Source: Ga0077555 sp041397775 (GTDB lineage Bacteria > Pseudomonadota > Alphaproteobacteria > Rhizobiales > Hyphomicrobiaceae). From it: a stretch of 64,000 bases of DNA. Both the position numbers and the translations under genes were made by a program. Every line of letters begins with the position of its first letter. Position 1 is the first letter of the stretch. The notes below the pieces were generated by a model. It worked only from the letters and a program-made list of their open reading frames with translations. It did not search any database and was not told the DNA's origin. The stretch spans positions 310,001 through 374,000 of the forward strand of contig JAWKWB010000004.1 of assembly GCA_041397775.1 (NCBI GenBank), in the 5' to 3' direction. Shown here piece by piece: positions 16,361-25,658 of the stretch.

Positions 16361-17083
16361 ATGGCAGCAGCGCGCAGGAAGCGTCCGGATGTAACCCGCA
16401 AGGGCAATCGCGTCTTCAAGGACGCGGGAGGCAAGGCGACGGAAAGGGCCTATGCCGGGTTGCGTGAGCGCATCGCGGCCGGTGTTCTGAAGCCGGGCCG
16501 GTGGTACCTGCAGGAAGAATTGGCCGTCTTGCTCGCCCTCTCGCGCACGCCGGTGCGGGAGGCGCTGATCAAGCTCGCCGAGGAAGGCTGGGTGACCATG
16601 CGCCCGCGTCATGGCGTGCAGGTCAAGCTGATCTCGCTGGCCGAACTGGGCGAGATCTACGAGATCATGACCGCGCTCGAGGCGTTCGCCGTGCTGCGGA
16701 TGGTGGAGCAGGGCCCGACGCCCGAACTCTTGGCACTGCTTCGGCGGGCGCAGAAGGGCATGGAAGGCGCCTTCGGCAAAGGCGACGTCAAGGCCTGGGA
16801 CAAGGCCGACGAGGACTTCCGTCGCGGTCTGATCCGTGGCAGCGGCAACGGGCAATTGATGGATTCCGTCGATCGGTTGTGGCAACGTGCGCGCCGGGCC
16901 CAGGTGCGCACCGCGCGCTACAGGACAGTGCCGCAGATCTCCATCGAGGAACATGGGGTTCTCATGTCGCACATCGAGAGCCGGGATGCGGATGCCGCTT
17001 TCGCCGCACGCGTGGAGCATTGCCGGCGGGGCTTCAGTGTCATTCTCGCGTTGGCGGAGAGCCGCGGGTTCGACGAGATCTGA
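16361..17083 (+). CDS. GntR-family transcriptional regulator (FadR/FCD subfamily)
   Basis: 240 residues. Residues ~28-90 form the winged helix-turn-helix (AYAGLRERIAAGVLKPG, then LALSRTPVREALIKLAEEGWV, a hallmark GntR motif). Residues ~95-230 are the all-helical FCD ligand domain with FRRGLIRGSGNGQLM and EEHGVLMSHIESRD; FCD domains bind small acids, often with a metal. It is transcribed away from the MFS-FAH-NTF2 operon across 126 bases, the standard arrangement for a local substrate-responsive repressor. A clear palindromic operator was not found in that gap. Confidence 0.9.
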   Translation: MAAARRKRPDVTRKGNRVFKDAGGKATERAYAGLRERIAAGVLKPGRWYLQEELAVLLALSRTPVREALIKLAEEGWVTMRPRHGVQVKLISLAELGEIYEIMTALEAFAVLRMVEQGPTPELLALLRRAQKGMEGAFGKGDVKAWDKADEDFRRGLIRGSGNGQLMDSVDRLWQRARRAQVRTARYRTVPQISIEEHGVLMSHIESRDADAAFAARVEHCRRGFSVILALAESRGFDEI

Positions 17084-17191
17084 GGCTCAAAGCCCGAGGA
17101 TGCGTCCTGCTCGCAGTCCTCGCCGTCTTGCCTGCGCCTTGTGCCGCGACTATTCCAGTGCGCGGCGGGGCGAGCGGGAGAACGAGAGCCG

Positions 17192-18106
17192 ATGACGCGG
17201 GAAGCAGGGCGCGACTGGCGCGACATCTACTACACGTCCTCCGACGGCCTGCGACTTTACGGCCGCCATTATCCCGCAGCCCAGTCCGGAGCGGGGGCAG
17301 GAAGGCGGCCCGTGCTCTGCCTGCCGGGCCTGACCCGGAACAGCAGCGATTTCGATGCGCTGGCACGGATGCTGACCGATCCGGCGAACCCATCCGCGCG
17401 GGACGTCTTCACCGTCGACTATCGTGGGCGGGGGCGCTCCGCGCATGCTGCCGATTGGCACAGCTATACGTTGCAGGTGGAGTTGGCGGACGTCCTCGAC
17501 TTCATGACCGTGACGGGGATCCATGGTGCGTCGGTGATCGGCACGTCGCGCGGGGGGCTGATCGCCATGCTCATGGCGGCTCTTCGGCCGACGAGCCTGG
17601 GCGCCGTCGTGCTCAACGACATCGGGCCCGTGATCGAGCGCGAAGGGTTGCTGCGCATCGTCGCCTATGTGGGCCGTGTGCCATTGCCGGCGACCTGGAG
17701 CGAGGCCTCGGCGCTGGTGCGCGACCTCAATGCGCGGCAGTTTCCCTCGGTGCCTGCCGCGGACTGGGAGGTTATCGCGCGGCAATGGTTTGTCGACGAG
17801 CACGGAAGGCCGCATCACAGCTACGACCAGGACCTGGGCAAGGCGGTCGGCGTGCCGGAGGGTGAGATGCCGGATCTGTGGCCGCAATTCGAGGCCCTGC
17901 GGCGGTTCCCGCTCCTCGCCATCCGTGGCGAGACGTCGGATATCCTGAGCAAGGAAACCCTGGACGAGATGCGGCTGCGCCATCCCAATCTCGAGAGCTG
18001 GACCGTCAAGGGGCAGGGGCACGCGCCGCTGTTGCGCGACCGCGCGACACAAATCGTGATCGCCGATTTTCTCCTGCGGGCCGATGCGCATGCCGTTGCG
18101 GCATGA
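17192..18106 (+). CDS. Alpha/beta hydrolase
   Basis: 304 residues with an alpha/beta-hydrolase fold: oxyanion region LCLPGLTRNSSDF, VDYRGRGRS, nucleophile elbow GTSRGG (Ser119) and catalytic His277 in GQGHAPLL. The acid is probably the Asp in RGETSDILS. The ATG at 17192 was chosen over an upstream in-frame start because it follows a purine-rich GAGAACGAGAG stretch and the fold starts soon after. It lies 108 bases after the GntR gene in the same orientation and upstream of sppA. Substrate unknown; homologues include esterases and C-C hydrolases. Confidence 0.8.
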   Translation: MTREAGRDWRDIYYTSSDGLRLYGRHYPAAQSGAGAGRRPVLCLPGLTRNSSDFDALARMLTDPANPSARDVFTVDYRGRGRSAHAADWHSYTLQVELADVLDFMTVTGIHGASVIGTSRGGLIAMLMAALRPTSLGAVVLNDIGPVIEREGLLRIVAYVGRVPLPATWSEASALVRDLNARQFPSVPAADWEVIARQWFVDEHGRPHHSYDQDLGKAVGVPEGEMPDLWPQFEALRRFPLLAIRGETSDILSKETLDEMRLRHPNLESWTVKGQGHAPLLRDRATQIVIADFLLRADAHAVAA

Positions 18107-18274
18107 GCAGCCCCGGGGAGACGAAAGTCGCATTCGGCGAGCGTCGACGCCCCATGATGCTTGACCGGTGCGGGAATGGTGGTGCACTGCAGAGACCCAA
18201 GGGCTGCCCGTTCGTCTTCCGGGGCGGACGCGACGCTGGATTGAAGCCTGGACCGCAGTGAGAGGCCGTTAGGA

Positions 18275-19249
18275 ATGACGCTCGAGACGGAAGTGCTGAT
18301 GGATCGCCGCCGGCTCCGGCGTTCCGTTTCGTTCTGGCGGATATTGACGGTCGTCGCCGCAGCGCTCGTGCTGGTGGTGCTGGGCCTGAAAGCCAACGGC
18401 GACGGTGCGCTGCTGGGCGAGCGCAAGCAGATCGCCCGCGTGACGATCGAAGGATTGATCACGGAAAACCGCGAGCAGCTGCAATTGCTGGACCGCCTCG
18501 CGAAAGCCAAGCACGTTCCGGCGGTCCTGCTGTTCATCAACAGTCCCGGGGGAACCACGACCGGGGGCGAGGCGCTCTACGAGGGCATCCGGCGCCTGTC
18601 GGCGCAAAAGCCGGTCATTGCACAGTTCGGAACGGTCGCCGCGTCGGCCGCCTACATCTGCGGTCTGGCGACGGACCACATCGTGGCACGCGGCAATACA
18701 ATCACCGGATCGGTGGGCGTGATCTTCCAGTGGGCCGAACTCACCGAGCTCCTGGGCAAGGTCGGCGTCAAGATGCACGAGATCAAGAGCGGACCGCTGA
18801 AGGCCAATCCGTCGCCATTCCAGCCGCTCGACCCGGCCGGCCGGGAGACAGCAGAAAAGATGGTCAAGGAATCGATGGTGTGGTTCCGTGGCCTCGTGGC
18901 CGAGCGCCGCAAGATCGACACGGCGGGGGTGCCGGGTCTGGAGCAGGGGCGCGTCTACTCGGGTCGGGAGGCGCTCACGCACAAGCTGATCGACGAGATC
19001 GGCGGCGAGCGCGAGGCCGTGTCGTGGCTCGAGCGGGAGCGCAAGATCGAAAAAGGACTGAAGGTCGTCGACTGGAAGCCGAAGAAGGACAGTGACTGGA
19101 GCAAGCTCGGCCTGCTCGGCAAGGCGGTTGGATGGCTGTTCGGTGTCGACGTGGGGGATCTACGTTTCCTCAACGAAGACAGCCGTTTCGGTCAGCTCCT
19201 CCTTGACGGACTGGTGTCGGTTTGGCAGCCTGTAAAAAACAAGCAATAA
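18275..19249 (+). CDS. sppA: Signal peptide peptidase SppA, short form (S49 family)
   Basis: 324 residues, the single-domain SppA length. One N-terminal membrane helix (about 23-41) anchors the protein with the protease outside the cytoplasm. The catalytic Ser124 lies in GTVAASAAYI and Lys171 in EIKSGPLKA, the Ser-Lys dyad of S49 peptidases, with LLFINSPGGTTTGG upstream. The enzyme degrades cleaved signal peptides in the membrane. An internal ATG at 18299 is an alternative start. It is followed by ihfB after 31 bases; this order is conserved in alphaproteobacteria. Confidence 0.92.
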   Translation: MTLETEVLMDRRRLRRSVSFWRILTVVAAALVLVVLGLKANGDGALLGERKQIARVTIEGLITENREQLQLLDRLAKAKHVPAVLLFINSPGGTTTGGEALYEGIRRLSAQKPVIAQFGTVAASAAYICGLATDHIVARGNTITGSVGVIFQWAELTELLGKVGVKMHEIKSGPLKANPSPFQPLDPAGRETAEKMVKESMVWFRGLVAERRKIDTAGVPGLEQGRVYSGREALTHKLIDEIGGEREAVSWLERERKIEKGLKVVDWKPKKDSDWSKLGLLGKAVGWLFGVDVGDLRFLNEDSRFGQLLLDGLVSVWQPVKNKQ

Positions 19250-19280
19250 CAACGTCATCTTGGAGGGTAGGAACAAGCGT

Positions 19281-19571
19281 ATGATCAAATCGGAGTTGAT
19301 TGCGAAAATTGCCACCAGCAATCCGCATCTTTACCATCGCGACATCGAGCGCATCGTCAACGTGATCTTCGATGAAATCGTGGATGCGCTGGCGCGGGGC
19401 GATCGGGTAGAATTGCGCGGTTTCGGCGCGTTCACGGTCAAGCATCGGCCGCCGCGTTCCGGGCGTAACCCGCGCACGGGCGAGAGCGTGTCGGTGGACG
19501 AGAAGTTCGTGCCTTTCTTCAAGACCGGCAAGGAGTTGCGCGAGCGGCTCAATGTGCAGGGGGACGGCTGA
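19281..19571 (+). CDS. ihfB: Integration host factor beta subunit
   Basis: 96 residues, a standard HU/IHF length. It has the IHF-beta start MIKSELI, VNVIFDEIVDAL, and the DNA-intercalating arm region GFGAFTVKHRPPRSGRNPRTGE with the conserved Pro at the arm tip. IHF bends DNA as an alpha/beta heterodimer in replication, recombination and promoter architecture. The ATG at 19281 follows GGAGGGTAG at a good distance; an upstream in-frame start adds seven residues foreign to the family. Confidence 0.95.
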   Translation: MIKSELIAKIATSNPHLYHRDIERIVNVIFDEIVDALARGDRVELRGFGAFTVKHRPPRSGRNPRTGESVSVDEKFVPFFKTGKELRERLNVQGDG

Positions 19572-19639
19572 GGCGCCGTCGGGAGACAGGATCAAGGTCG
19601 GGGTGAGGTGTCTTCCCCGGGTAGATGTGTGAGGTCGAC

Positions 19640-20005
19640 GTGTTGAAGCGCTTCTTGGGTTGGCTGCTGGCCGTTCCGGCATTCGTGGTGATCGTCTTCC
19701 TGGCTGTCGCGAACAAGCACATCGTACACTTGAAGCTCGATCCGTTCCGTCCCGAGGCACCTGCGCTCGAGATACAGGCGCCGCTGTTCGCATTCCTGCT
19801 GGGTGCGCTCATCGTCGGTGTGGTGATGGGCGGTCTGGCGACCTGGGGCTCGCAGGGTCACTGGCGCCGCTCGGCTCGCTCGCGCGCCCAGGATGCCATG
19901 CGTTGGCGTGCGGAGGCCGACAGGCTGACGCGGGAACGCGAGGCGGCGCTCGGTGCCAGCGCCGGCACAGGACTGGGCAAGGCGCTGGCCGCGATCCGGC
20001 GCTGA
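19640..20005 (+). CDS. LapA-domain (DUF1049) membrane protein
   Basis: 121 residues. Two hydrophobic helices (about 4-22 and 43-64), separated by a short loop with NKHIVHLKLDPF, match the lipopolysaccharide assembly protein A domain, followed by a basic, helical cytoplasmic tail. LapA is linked to LPS assembly and control of LpxC in enterobacteria; in alphaproteobacteria the role is inferred. GTG at 19640 with GAGG five bases upstream is the best start; an ATG at 19625 would add five residues. It sits between ihfB and trpF, as in many relatives. Confidence 0.75.
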   Translation: MLKRFLGWLLAVPAFVVIVFLAVANKHIVHLKLDPFRPEAPALEIQAPLFAFLLGALIVGVVMGGLATWGSQGHWRRSARSRAQDAMRWRAEADRLTREREAALGASAGTGLGKALAAIRR

Positions 20006-20185
20006 GCGGGGTCCGGGAGGCGGCCGGGCGTCCGGCTTGCCGCTCTCGACGCGGGATTTCTGCGAAGGTGGGCCTCCCACGTGTCTCCGTCGCTCGACGG
20101 GGGCATTGAAGCGTCATTGAAAAGACGTCATAGGATTTCGCCAGCCGGCTCCAGCCAGCGCATTGCGCGGTGAAGGGCGGCAGGC

Positions 20186-20863
20186 GTGGGCTTTTCGACA
20201 ACGGATGCGATGCCGGCACGGGTCAAAATCTGCGGGATCAGGACGGCGGCCGCCATGCGGGCGACCCTGGCGGCCGGCGCCGATTTCGTCGGTCTCGTGT
20301 TCTTTCCGCCCAGCCCGCGCAACGTGACCGTGGCGGAGGCCGCGCCGCTGGCGGAGATGGCGCGGGGGAACGCCGGCGTGGTGGCGCTGACCGTCGATGC
20401 AGACGATGTCCTGCTCGGCGCCATCGTCGCGCACGTGAAGCCCGACATGCTGCAATTGCACGGCTCTGAATCGCCCGAGCGGGTGGCGGAGATCCGCGCG
20501 CGCTTCGGCACGCCGGTGATGAAGGCCATCAAGGTGGAAACGGCGGACGACGCGGCCCGCGCGCTCGCCTATCGCGGTGTCGCCGATCTCATCCTCTTCG
20601 ATGCCAAGGCGCCCAAGGGCGCGATCCTGCCAGGCGGCAACGGCCTCGCGTTCGACTGGCGCACGCTCGTGGGCGTGAAGGACGAGGTGCCCTTCATGCT
20701 GTCGGGTGGCCTGACGCCCTCTACCGTGGCCACGGCGATCGCCGTAACGAACGCGGCGATCGTGGACGTGTCGTCGGGCGTCGAGACGTCGCCGGGCGAG
20801 AAGTCGCCCGAACTGATACGAGAATTCATCGAGGCCGCCCATGGCGCGCCCGCCAACGACTGA
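20186..20863 (+). CDS. trpF: Phosphoribosylanthranilate isomerase
   Basis: 225 residues. KICGIRT at the N-terminus holds the catalytic Cys, LQLHGSE and FDAKAPKG hold the active-site Asp and phosphate site, and FMLSGGLTP and VDVSSGVE complete the (beta/alpha)8 phosphate grip. TrpF performs the Amadori rearrangement in tryptophan synthesis. GTG at 20186 is preferred because a GAAGGGCGG stretch precedes it; ATG 20210 is an alternative. It starts the trpF-trpB-trpA run, with 29 bases to trpB. No trp leader or attenuator was found upstream. Confidence 0.94.
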   Translation: MGFSTTDAMPARVKICGIRTAAAMRATLAAGADFVGLVFFPPSPRNVTVAEAAPLAEMARGNAGVVALTVDADDVLLGAIVAHVKPDMLQLHGSESPERVAEIRARFGTPVMKAIKVETADDAARALAYRGVADLILFDAKAPKGAILPGGNGLAFDWRTLVGVKDEVPFMLSGGLTPSTVATAIAVTNAAIVDVSSGVETSPGEKSPELIREFIEAAHGAPAND

Positions 20864-20892
20864 AACCAGACCGGCAAGGGACGAGTGAGCTG

Positions 20893-22140
20893 ATGGCACC
20901 GAAGTCGAAGAAGAACACGCAAAGCCCGAGCAAGCTCAACAGCTATCGCACGGGGCCCGACGAACGCGGCTTCTTCGGCATGTTCGGCGGGCGCTTCGTC
21001 GCCGAAACCCTGATGCCGCTGATCCTGGATCTGGAAAAGGCCTACGACGCCGCCAAGGCCGATCCGAAATTCCATGCGGAAATGGCGCACCTGCACACGC
21101 ACTATTCGGGGCGGCCCTCCCCCGTCTACTTCGCCGAGAACATGACGAAGGACCTGGGCGGCGCCAAGATCTACTTCAAGCGCGACGAGCTGAACCACAC
21201 GGGCTCGCACAAGATCAACAACTGCCTTGGCCAGATCCTGCTGGCGCGGCGCATGGGCAAGACGCGCATCATCGCCGAAACGGGGGCCGGCCAGCACGGC
21301 GTCGCCGTGGCGACGGTGTGCGCCAAATTCAAGCTTCCCTGCGAGATCTACATGGGGGCGACCGACGTGGAGCGACAGGCGCCCAACGTCGCACGCATGA
21401 AGCTGCTGGGCGCCAAGGTGAACCCGGTGACGTCGGGCGCCGGCACCCTCAAGGACGCCATGAACGAGGCGTTGCGCGACTGGGTGACGAACGTCCGCGA
21501 CACCTACTATCTCATCGGTACGGCAGCGGGGCCGCACCCCTACCCCGAACTGGTGCGCGACTTCCAGTCGATCATCGGCCACGAGGTTCGCGATCAGATC
21601 GTGGAACTGGAAGGGCGGCTGCCCGACACGCTCGTCGCGTGCATCGGTGGCGGATCGAATGCGATCGGCCTGTTCCATCCCTTCCTCGACGACAAGGACG
21701 TGGCGATCTACGGCGTGGAAGCCGGCGGCCACGGTCTCAAGGTGCCCAATGGCCATGCGGCATCCATGAGCGGGGGGCGACCCGGCGTGCTGCACGGCAA
21801 CCGTACCTATCTGCTGCAGGATGGTGACGGGCAGATCCTCGAAGGGCACTCGATCTCGGCGGGTCTCGACTATCCCGGCGTCGGCCCCGAGCACTCCTGG
21901 CTGAAGGACACGGGCCGCGTGACCTACGTGCCTGCGACCGACAAGGAAGCCCTGGAGGCGCTGCAGTACTGCACGCGCATGGAAGGCATCATTCCCGCCC
22001 TCGAGCCGGCGCATGCTCTTGCCCACGTCATGAAGCTGGCGCCCAAGCTCAAGAAGTCGAACATCCTGGTGATGAACCTGTGCGGCCGCGGCGACAAGGA
22101 CCTGTTCACCGTCGCCAAGGCGCTGGGGATGGAAATCTAG
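20893..22140 (+). CDS. trpB: Tryptophan synthase beta chain
   Basis: 415 residues, normal length. The PLP lysine lies in ELNHTGSHKINNC, the phosphate loop in CIGGGSNAIG, and the indole-channel segments are intact; GAGQHGVA is also conserved. TrpB condenses indole with serine in the alpha2beta2 complex with TrpA, encoded right after it. The first ~15 residues are a basic, Ser-rich extension not needed for the fold. The ATG follows AGGGACGAGTGAGCTG, a reasonable ribosome-binding region. Confidence 0.97.
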   Translation: MAPKSKKNTQSPSKLNSYRTGPDERGFFGMFGGRFVAETLMPLILDLEKAYDAAKADPKFHAEMAHLHTHYSGRPSPVYFAENMTKDLGGAKIYFKRDELNHTGSHKINNCLGQILLARRMGKTRIIAETGAGQHGVAVATVCAKFKLPCEIYMGATDVERQAPNVARMKLLGAKVNPVTSGAGTLKDAMNEALRDWVTNVRDTYYLIGTAAGPHPYPELVRDFQSIIGHEVRDQIVELEGRLPDTLVACIGGGSNAIGLFHPFLDDKDVAIYGVEAGGHGLKVPNGHAASMSGGRPGVLHGNRTYLLQDGDGQILEGHSISAGLDYPGVGPEHSWLKDTGRVTYVPATDKEALEALQYCTRMEGIIPALEPAHALAHVMKLAPKLKKSNILVMNLCGRGDKDLFTVAKALGMEI

Positions 22141-22200
22141 GTGTCGCGCCGCCCCGCCCGAACCGCCGCCAACGTGAAGCAACGTCAGAAAAGCCAGCTC

Positions 22201-23022
22201 ATGACCATGGAAACCCGCATCGACCGCCGCTTCGCGGAACTCAAGAAGGAAGGGCGCGCAGCACTCGTCACCTTCCTCACCGCCGGTGATCCCGACCTCG
22301 AGACGTCGCGCAAGATCCTCATGGGACTGCCCAAGGCAGGGGCCGACATCATCGAGCTCGGCATGCCCTTCTCCGACCCGATGGCGGACGGGCCGGCGAT
22401 CCAGGCCTCCTCGCAGCGTGCCCTGGCGTCGGGCATGACGCTGGCCAAGACGCTGGCGCTGGTGCGCGAGTTCCGCGCCAAGGACGATACGACGCCGATC
22501 GTTCTCATGGGTTACTACAACCCGATCTACGTCTATCCCGGTGAGCGGTTCCTCGATGAGGCCAAGGCTGCGGGTGTCGACGGGCTGATCGTTGTGGACC
22601 TGCCGCCCGAGGCGGACGACGAGCTGTGCCTGCCGGCCATGACGCGAGGCATCAATTTCATTCGGCTGGCGACCCCGACCACGGACAACAAGCGGCTGCC
22701 GGCGGTGATCGCGAACACCTCCGGCTTCGTTTACTACGTCTCCATCACGGGGATCACGGGGTCTGCGGCTCCTGATGTAGAAGATGTCCGCAAGCAGGTG
22801 GCGCGGATCAAGCGGTCTGCGAAGCTGCCGGTGGCCGTCGGTTTCGGCGTGCGCACGCCCGAGCAGGTCCGCGATATCGGCAAGGGCGCCGACGGCGTCG
22901 TGGTCGGCTCGGCGCTGGTGAACGCCATTCGGGATTCGCTGGATGCCAAGGGGCACGCGCGGCCCCGGACGGCTTCGGCCGTGCTCGGGCTGGTGAAAAG
23001 CCTTGCCGGGGCGTTGCGTTGA
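22201..23022 (+). CDS. trpA: Tryptophan synthase alpha chain
   Basis: 273 residues from the ATG at 22201; the upstream in-frame codons from 22141 add a basic stretch not typical of the family. Catalytic Glu is in DIIELGMPFSDPMADGP and catalytic Asp in GLIVVDLPPEADDE; the phosphate site is VGFGVRTPEQ and VVVGSALV. It splits indole-3-glycerol phosphate into indole and glyceraldehyde-3-phosphate and passes indole to TrpB. The 60-base gap after trpB is short enough for one transcript. accD follows after 120 bases. Confidence 0.96.
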   Translation: MTMETRIDRRFAELKKEGRAALVTFLTAGDPDLETSRKILMGLPKAGADIIELGMPFSDPMADGPAIQASSQRALASGMTLAKTLALVREFRAKDDTTPIVLMGYYNPIYVYPGERFLDEAKAAGVDGLIVVDLPPEADDELCLPAMTRGINFIRLATPTTDNKRLPAVIANTSGFVYYVSITGITGSAAPDVEDVRKQVARIKRSAKLPVAVGFGVRTPEQVRDIGKGADGVVVGSALVNAIRDSLDAKGHARPRTASAVLGLVKSLAGALR

Positions 23023-23142
23023 GGCGTGCCTGAGGCCATATCTTTCCGGGGGTAATGCCTCAGGTTCGCCACAATGTGCCATTGATTGGGCGCGAAAGGT
23101 GAACCCGGGTCATTCGCCACCCGAGGTCGAGGAGCTACGAGC

Positions 23143-24225
23143 TTGAACTGGATCAGCAACGTCGTCCGACCGAAGATCAGCAAGCTGCTGACGACGCGTC
23201 GCGAGCCGCCGGATGACTTCTGGCGCAAGTGCGGTGGCTGCGGCCAGATGTCGGACCGCAAGGCGCTGGAGGACAACCAGTTCGTCTTCCCGTGCTGCGG
23301 GCATCACGACAAGGTCGATGCCATCTCGCGGCTGAAGTTCCTTTTCGACAATGGCGAGTTCACGCGCGTCGCGACGCCCGAGGTGGCCACGGACCCGCTG
23401 AAGTTTCGCGACGGCAAGCGCTACACCGACCGCCTGAAAGAGGCCAAGACGAGGACCGGCGAAAGCGACGCCGTGGTCATCGGCGACGGTCGCATCGACG
23501 GGCAGCCGGCAGTGGTCGCGGTGCAGGACTTCCGTTTCATGGCGGGCTCGCTCGGCATGGCGGCCGGCGAGGCCGTGGTGACGGCGATGCTGCACGCGGT
23601 CGAGCGGCAGGCGCCATTCATCCTGTTTGCGGCGTCGGGTGGCGCGCGCATGCAGGAGGGCATCCTGTCGCTGATGCAGATGCCGCGCACGACGATCGCG
23701 GTGCAAAAGCTGCGCGAGGCGCGGCTGCCCTACATCGTGGTGCTGACCGATCCGACGACGGGCGGCGTGACGGCGTCCTACGCGATGCTGGGCGACGTCC
23801 ACATCGCCGAGCCTGGTGCGTTGATCTGCTTTGCCGGTCCCCGCGTCATCCAGCAGACCATTCGCGAACAGTTGCCCGAGGGCTTCCAGCGAGCGGAGTA
23901 CCTGCTGGCGCATGGCATGATCGACATGGTCACGCATCGCCACAAGTTGCGCGAGACGATCGGCGGGCTGGTGAAAGTCCTGATGGGCGGCACACGCGCG
24001 GGCAAGGGCAAGGCGCCGTCGGCGCAGAAGCGGCCTGTCGGCTACATCGAGAGCATGAATGGCCACGCGGTCGACGGCAAGGTGGTCGAATCGCTGGCGC
24101 GTGGTTCTGCCGTGATCGAAGTCGAAGCCATCGCCGACGACGAGCATTTCGGCGTGCGGCGGAGCGACGGGCGACGTGGCGGCGATGCGGCGAGCGGCCA
24201 GCAAGGCGGCAAGGACGGCCATTAG
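23143..24225 (+). CDS. accD: Acetyl-CoA carboxylase carboxyltransferase beta subunit
   Basis: 360 residues from a TTG start at 23143, chosen because the family begins MNWISNVVRPKI at exactly this codon and GAGGAGC lies upstream. The carboxyltransferase core is intact: FRFMAGSLGMAAGEAV, ASGGARMQEG, TDPTTGGVTASYAMLGD and FAGPRVIQQT. AccD, with AccA, transfers carboxyl from biotin to acetyl-CoA, the first step of fatty-acid synthesis. The N-terminal zinc ribbon is unusual: after CGGC the second pair reads FPCC instead of CPxC, so one expected Cys is Phe. The last ~35 residues are a Gly/Arg-rich tail. Confidence 0.95.
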   Translation: MNWISNVVRPKISKLLTTRREPPDDFWRKCGGCGQMSDRKALEDNQFVFPCCGHHDKVDAISRLKFLFDNGEFTRVATPEVATDPLKFRDGKRYTDRLKEAKTRTGESDAVVIGDGRIDGQPAVVAVQDFRFMAGSLGMAAGEAVVTAMLHAVERQAPFILFAASGGARMQEGILSLMQMPRTTIAVQKLREARLPYIVVLTDPTTGGVTASYAMLGDVHIAEPGALICFAGPRVIQQTIREQLPEGFQRAEYLLAHGMIDMVTHRHKLRETIGGLVKVLMGGTRAGKGKAPSAQKRPVGYIESMNGHAVDGKVVESLARGSAVIEVEAIADDEHFGVRRSDGRRGGDAASGQQGGKDGH

Positions 24226-24269
24226 GTCTGTATCTGCCAACCAACGCCGACCCATAGGATCGAAAGCCC

Positions 24270-25604
24270 ATGACGCGGGATCTCGATGACGTTCTCGCGC
24301 GCTTGCGGCGTTTGCATCCATTGATGATGGACCTCTCGCTCGAGCGCATTCAAAGGCTTCTGGTGAAGCTGGGGTCGCCCGAAAAGCGCCTGCCACCCGT
24401 CGTCCACATCGCGGGCACCAACGGCAAGGGCTCGACCACGGCCTACCTCAAGGCGATCTTCGAGGCGGCCGGCAAGCGGGTGCATGCCTATACCTCTCCG
24501 CATCTGGTGCGATTTGCCGAGCGCATCTCGGTGCCCGATGCGACGGGCGCTTCGCGGCCTATCGATGACGTCCAGCTCACGGCGCTCTTGCGGCGCGTCG
24601 AGGAGATCAATGCGGGCGATCCCATCACATTCTTCGAGGTGACGACGGCGGCCGCCCTGCTGGCCTTTGCCGAGATCACGGCGGATGTCGTGCTGCTGGA
24701 AGTCGGCCTCGGCGGTGAGTTCGATACCACCAACGTGGTGGATCGGCCGGCTTTGACGATCATCACGCCCGTAGCGATGGATCATGCAGAGAAGCTCGGC
24801 CCCACCCTTGCGCACATCGCGAAGGCGAAGGCCGGCATCCTCAAGCGTGGGGTGCCCGGCGTGATCTCGGTGCAGGGCGAGGAGGCACTGGAGGTCATCG
24901 AGCGGCGGGCGGCAGCCCTGGGCGCGCCGCTGCGCATCTGGGGCCGGGATTTCGATGCCTTCGCGCAGAACGGGCGCATGGTCTTCCAGGGCACCGACGA
25001 GGTCATGGACCTGCCGTTGCCGGCGCTGATCGGACGGCATCAGATCGTCAATGCGGGAACGGCCGTGGCGGCGGTGCGGGCGCTACGCATGCCTGGCGTG
25101 GACGAGGCGAGCATCGCGCGAGGGCTGGTCGAGGTGACATGGCCCGCCCGGATGCAGCGGATCGCGGCGGGGCATCTCGTCGATCGCCTGCCGGAAGGTT
25201 TCGAGCTGTGGCTCGACGGCGGGCACAATCCGCATTGCGGTTCGGCCATCGCGCAGACGCTGGCCGATCTCGAGGAGCGGTCGCCCAAGCCTTTGTGCCT
25301 GGTCGTGGGGATGATGGGGCAGAAGGATACCGAGGGCTTCCTGACCCCGTTTCGCGGGCTGGCAAAGCGTCTGATCGCGGTGCCGATTCCAGGTGCACAC
25401 GAGGCGCCACATACGCCGGAAGCCGTAGCCCGGATCGGGCTTGGCCTGGGCTTCAGCGTGGCGACGGCCTCTGGCGTGCCAGCCGCACTCGATCGGCTCA
25501 AGGCAACAGAAGCACTGGCGACGCGCGTTCTGATCTGCGGCTCGCTCTATCTGGCCGGGCACGTGCTGGCGATGAACGAGGGGCGGCAGGTGCAAATGAA
25601 TTGA
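24270..25604 (+). CDS. folC: Bifunctional folylpolyglutamate / dihydrofolate synthase
   Basis: 444 residues. The ATP-binding P-loop is HIAGTNGKGSTTAYL near residue 46-60, followed by YTSPHLVRFAERI, LLEVGLGGEFDTTNVV and, late, LWLDGGHNPHCG, all Mur-ligase/FolC signatures. The enzyme adds glutamate to dihydropteroate and to folates. It follows accD by 44 bases, the same neighbour as in many proteobacteria (accD-folC). It ends in convergence with trxA, with a hairpin between. Confidence 0.95.
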   Translation: MTRDLDDVLARLRRLHPLMMDLSLERIQRLLVKLGSPEKRLPPVVHIAGTNGKGSTTAYLKAIFEAAGKRVHAYTSPHLVRFAERISVPDATGASRPIDDVQLTALLRRVEEINAGDPITFFEVTTAAALLAFAEITADVVLLEVGLGGEFDTTNVVDRPALTIITPVAMDHAEKLGPTLAHIAKAKAGILKRGVPGVISVQGEEALEVIERRAAALGAPLRIWGRDFDAFAQNGRMVFQGTDEVMDLPLPALIGRHQIVNAGTAVAAVRALRMPGVDEASIARGLVEVTWPARMQRIAAGHLVDRLPEGFELWLDGGHNPHCGSAIAQTLADLEERSPKPLCLVVGMMGQKDTEGFLTPFRGLAKRLIAVPIPGAHEAPHTPEAVARIGLGLGFSVATASGVPAALDRLKATEALATRVLICGSLYLAGHVLAMNEGRQVQMN

Positions 25605-25631
25605 GGGCCCCGGCCGGCGACCGGGACCCTC
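25603..25631. terminator. Hairpin between convergent folC and trxA
   Basis: GAGGGCCCCGG and CCGGGACCCTC pair over 11 bases with one mismatch around a 7-base loop, starting inside the folC stop codon. No long T tract follows on either strand, so bidirectional termination is plausible but not certain. Confidence 0.4.
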
Positions 25632-25658
25632 GAAATTCGCATGATGCTTGCGCGTCGA

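Noticed and set aside
20569..23082. Long open frame antisense to trpB and trpA
   Set aside because: It is His/Arg-rich and low in hydrophobic content, as expected of a shadow of GC-rich coding sequence; the trp genes on the other strand are certain.
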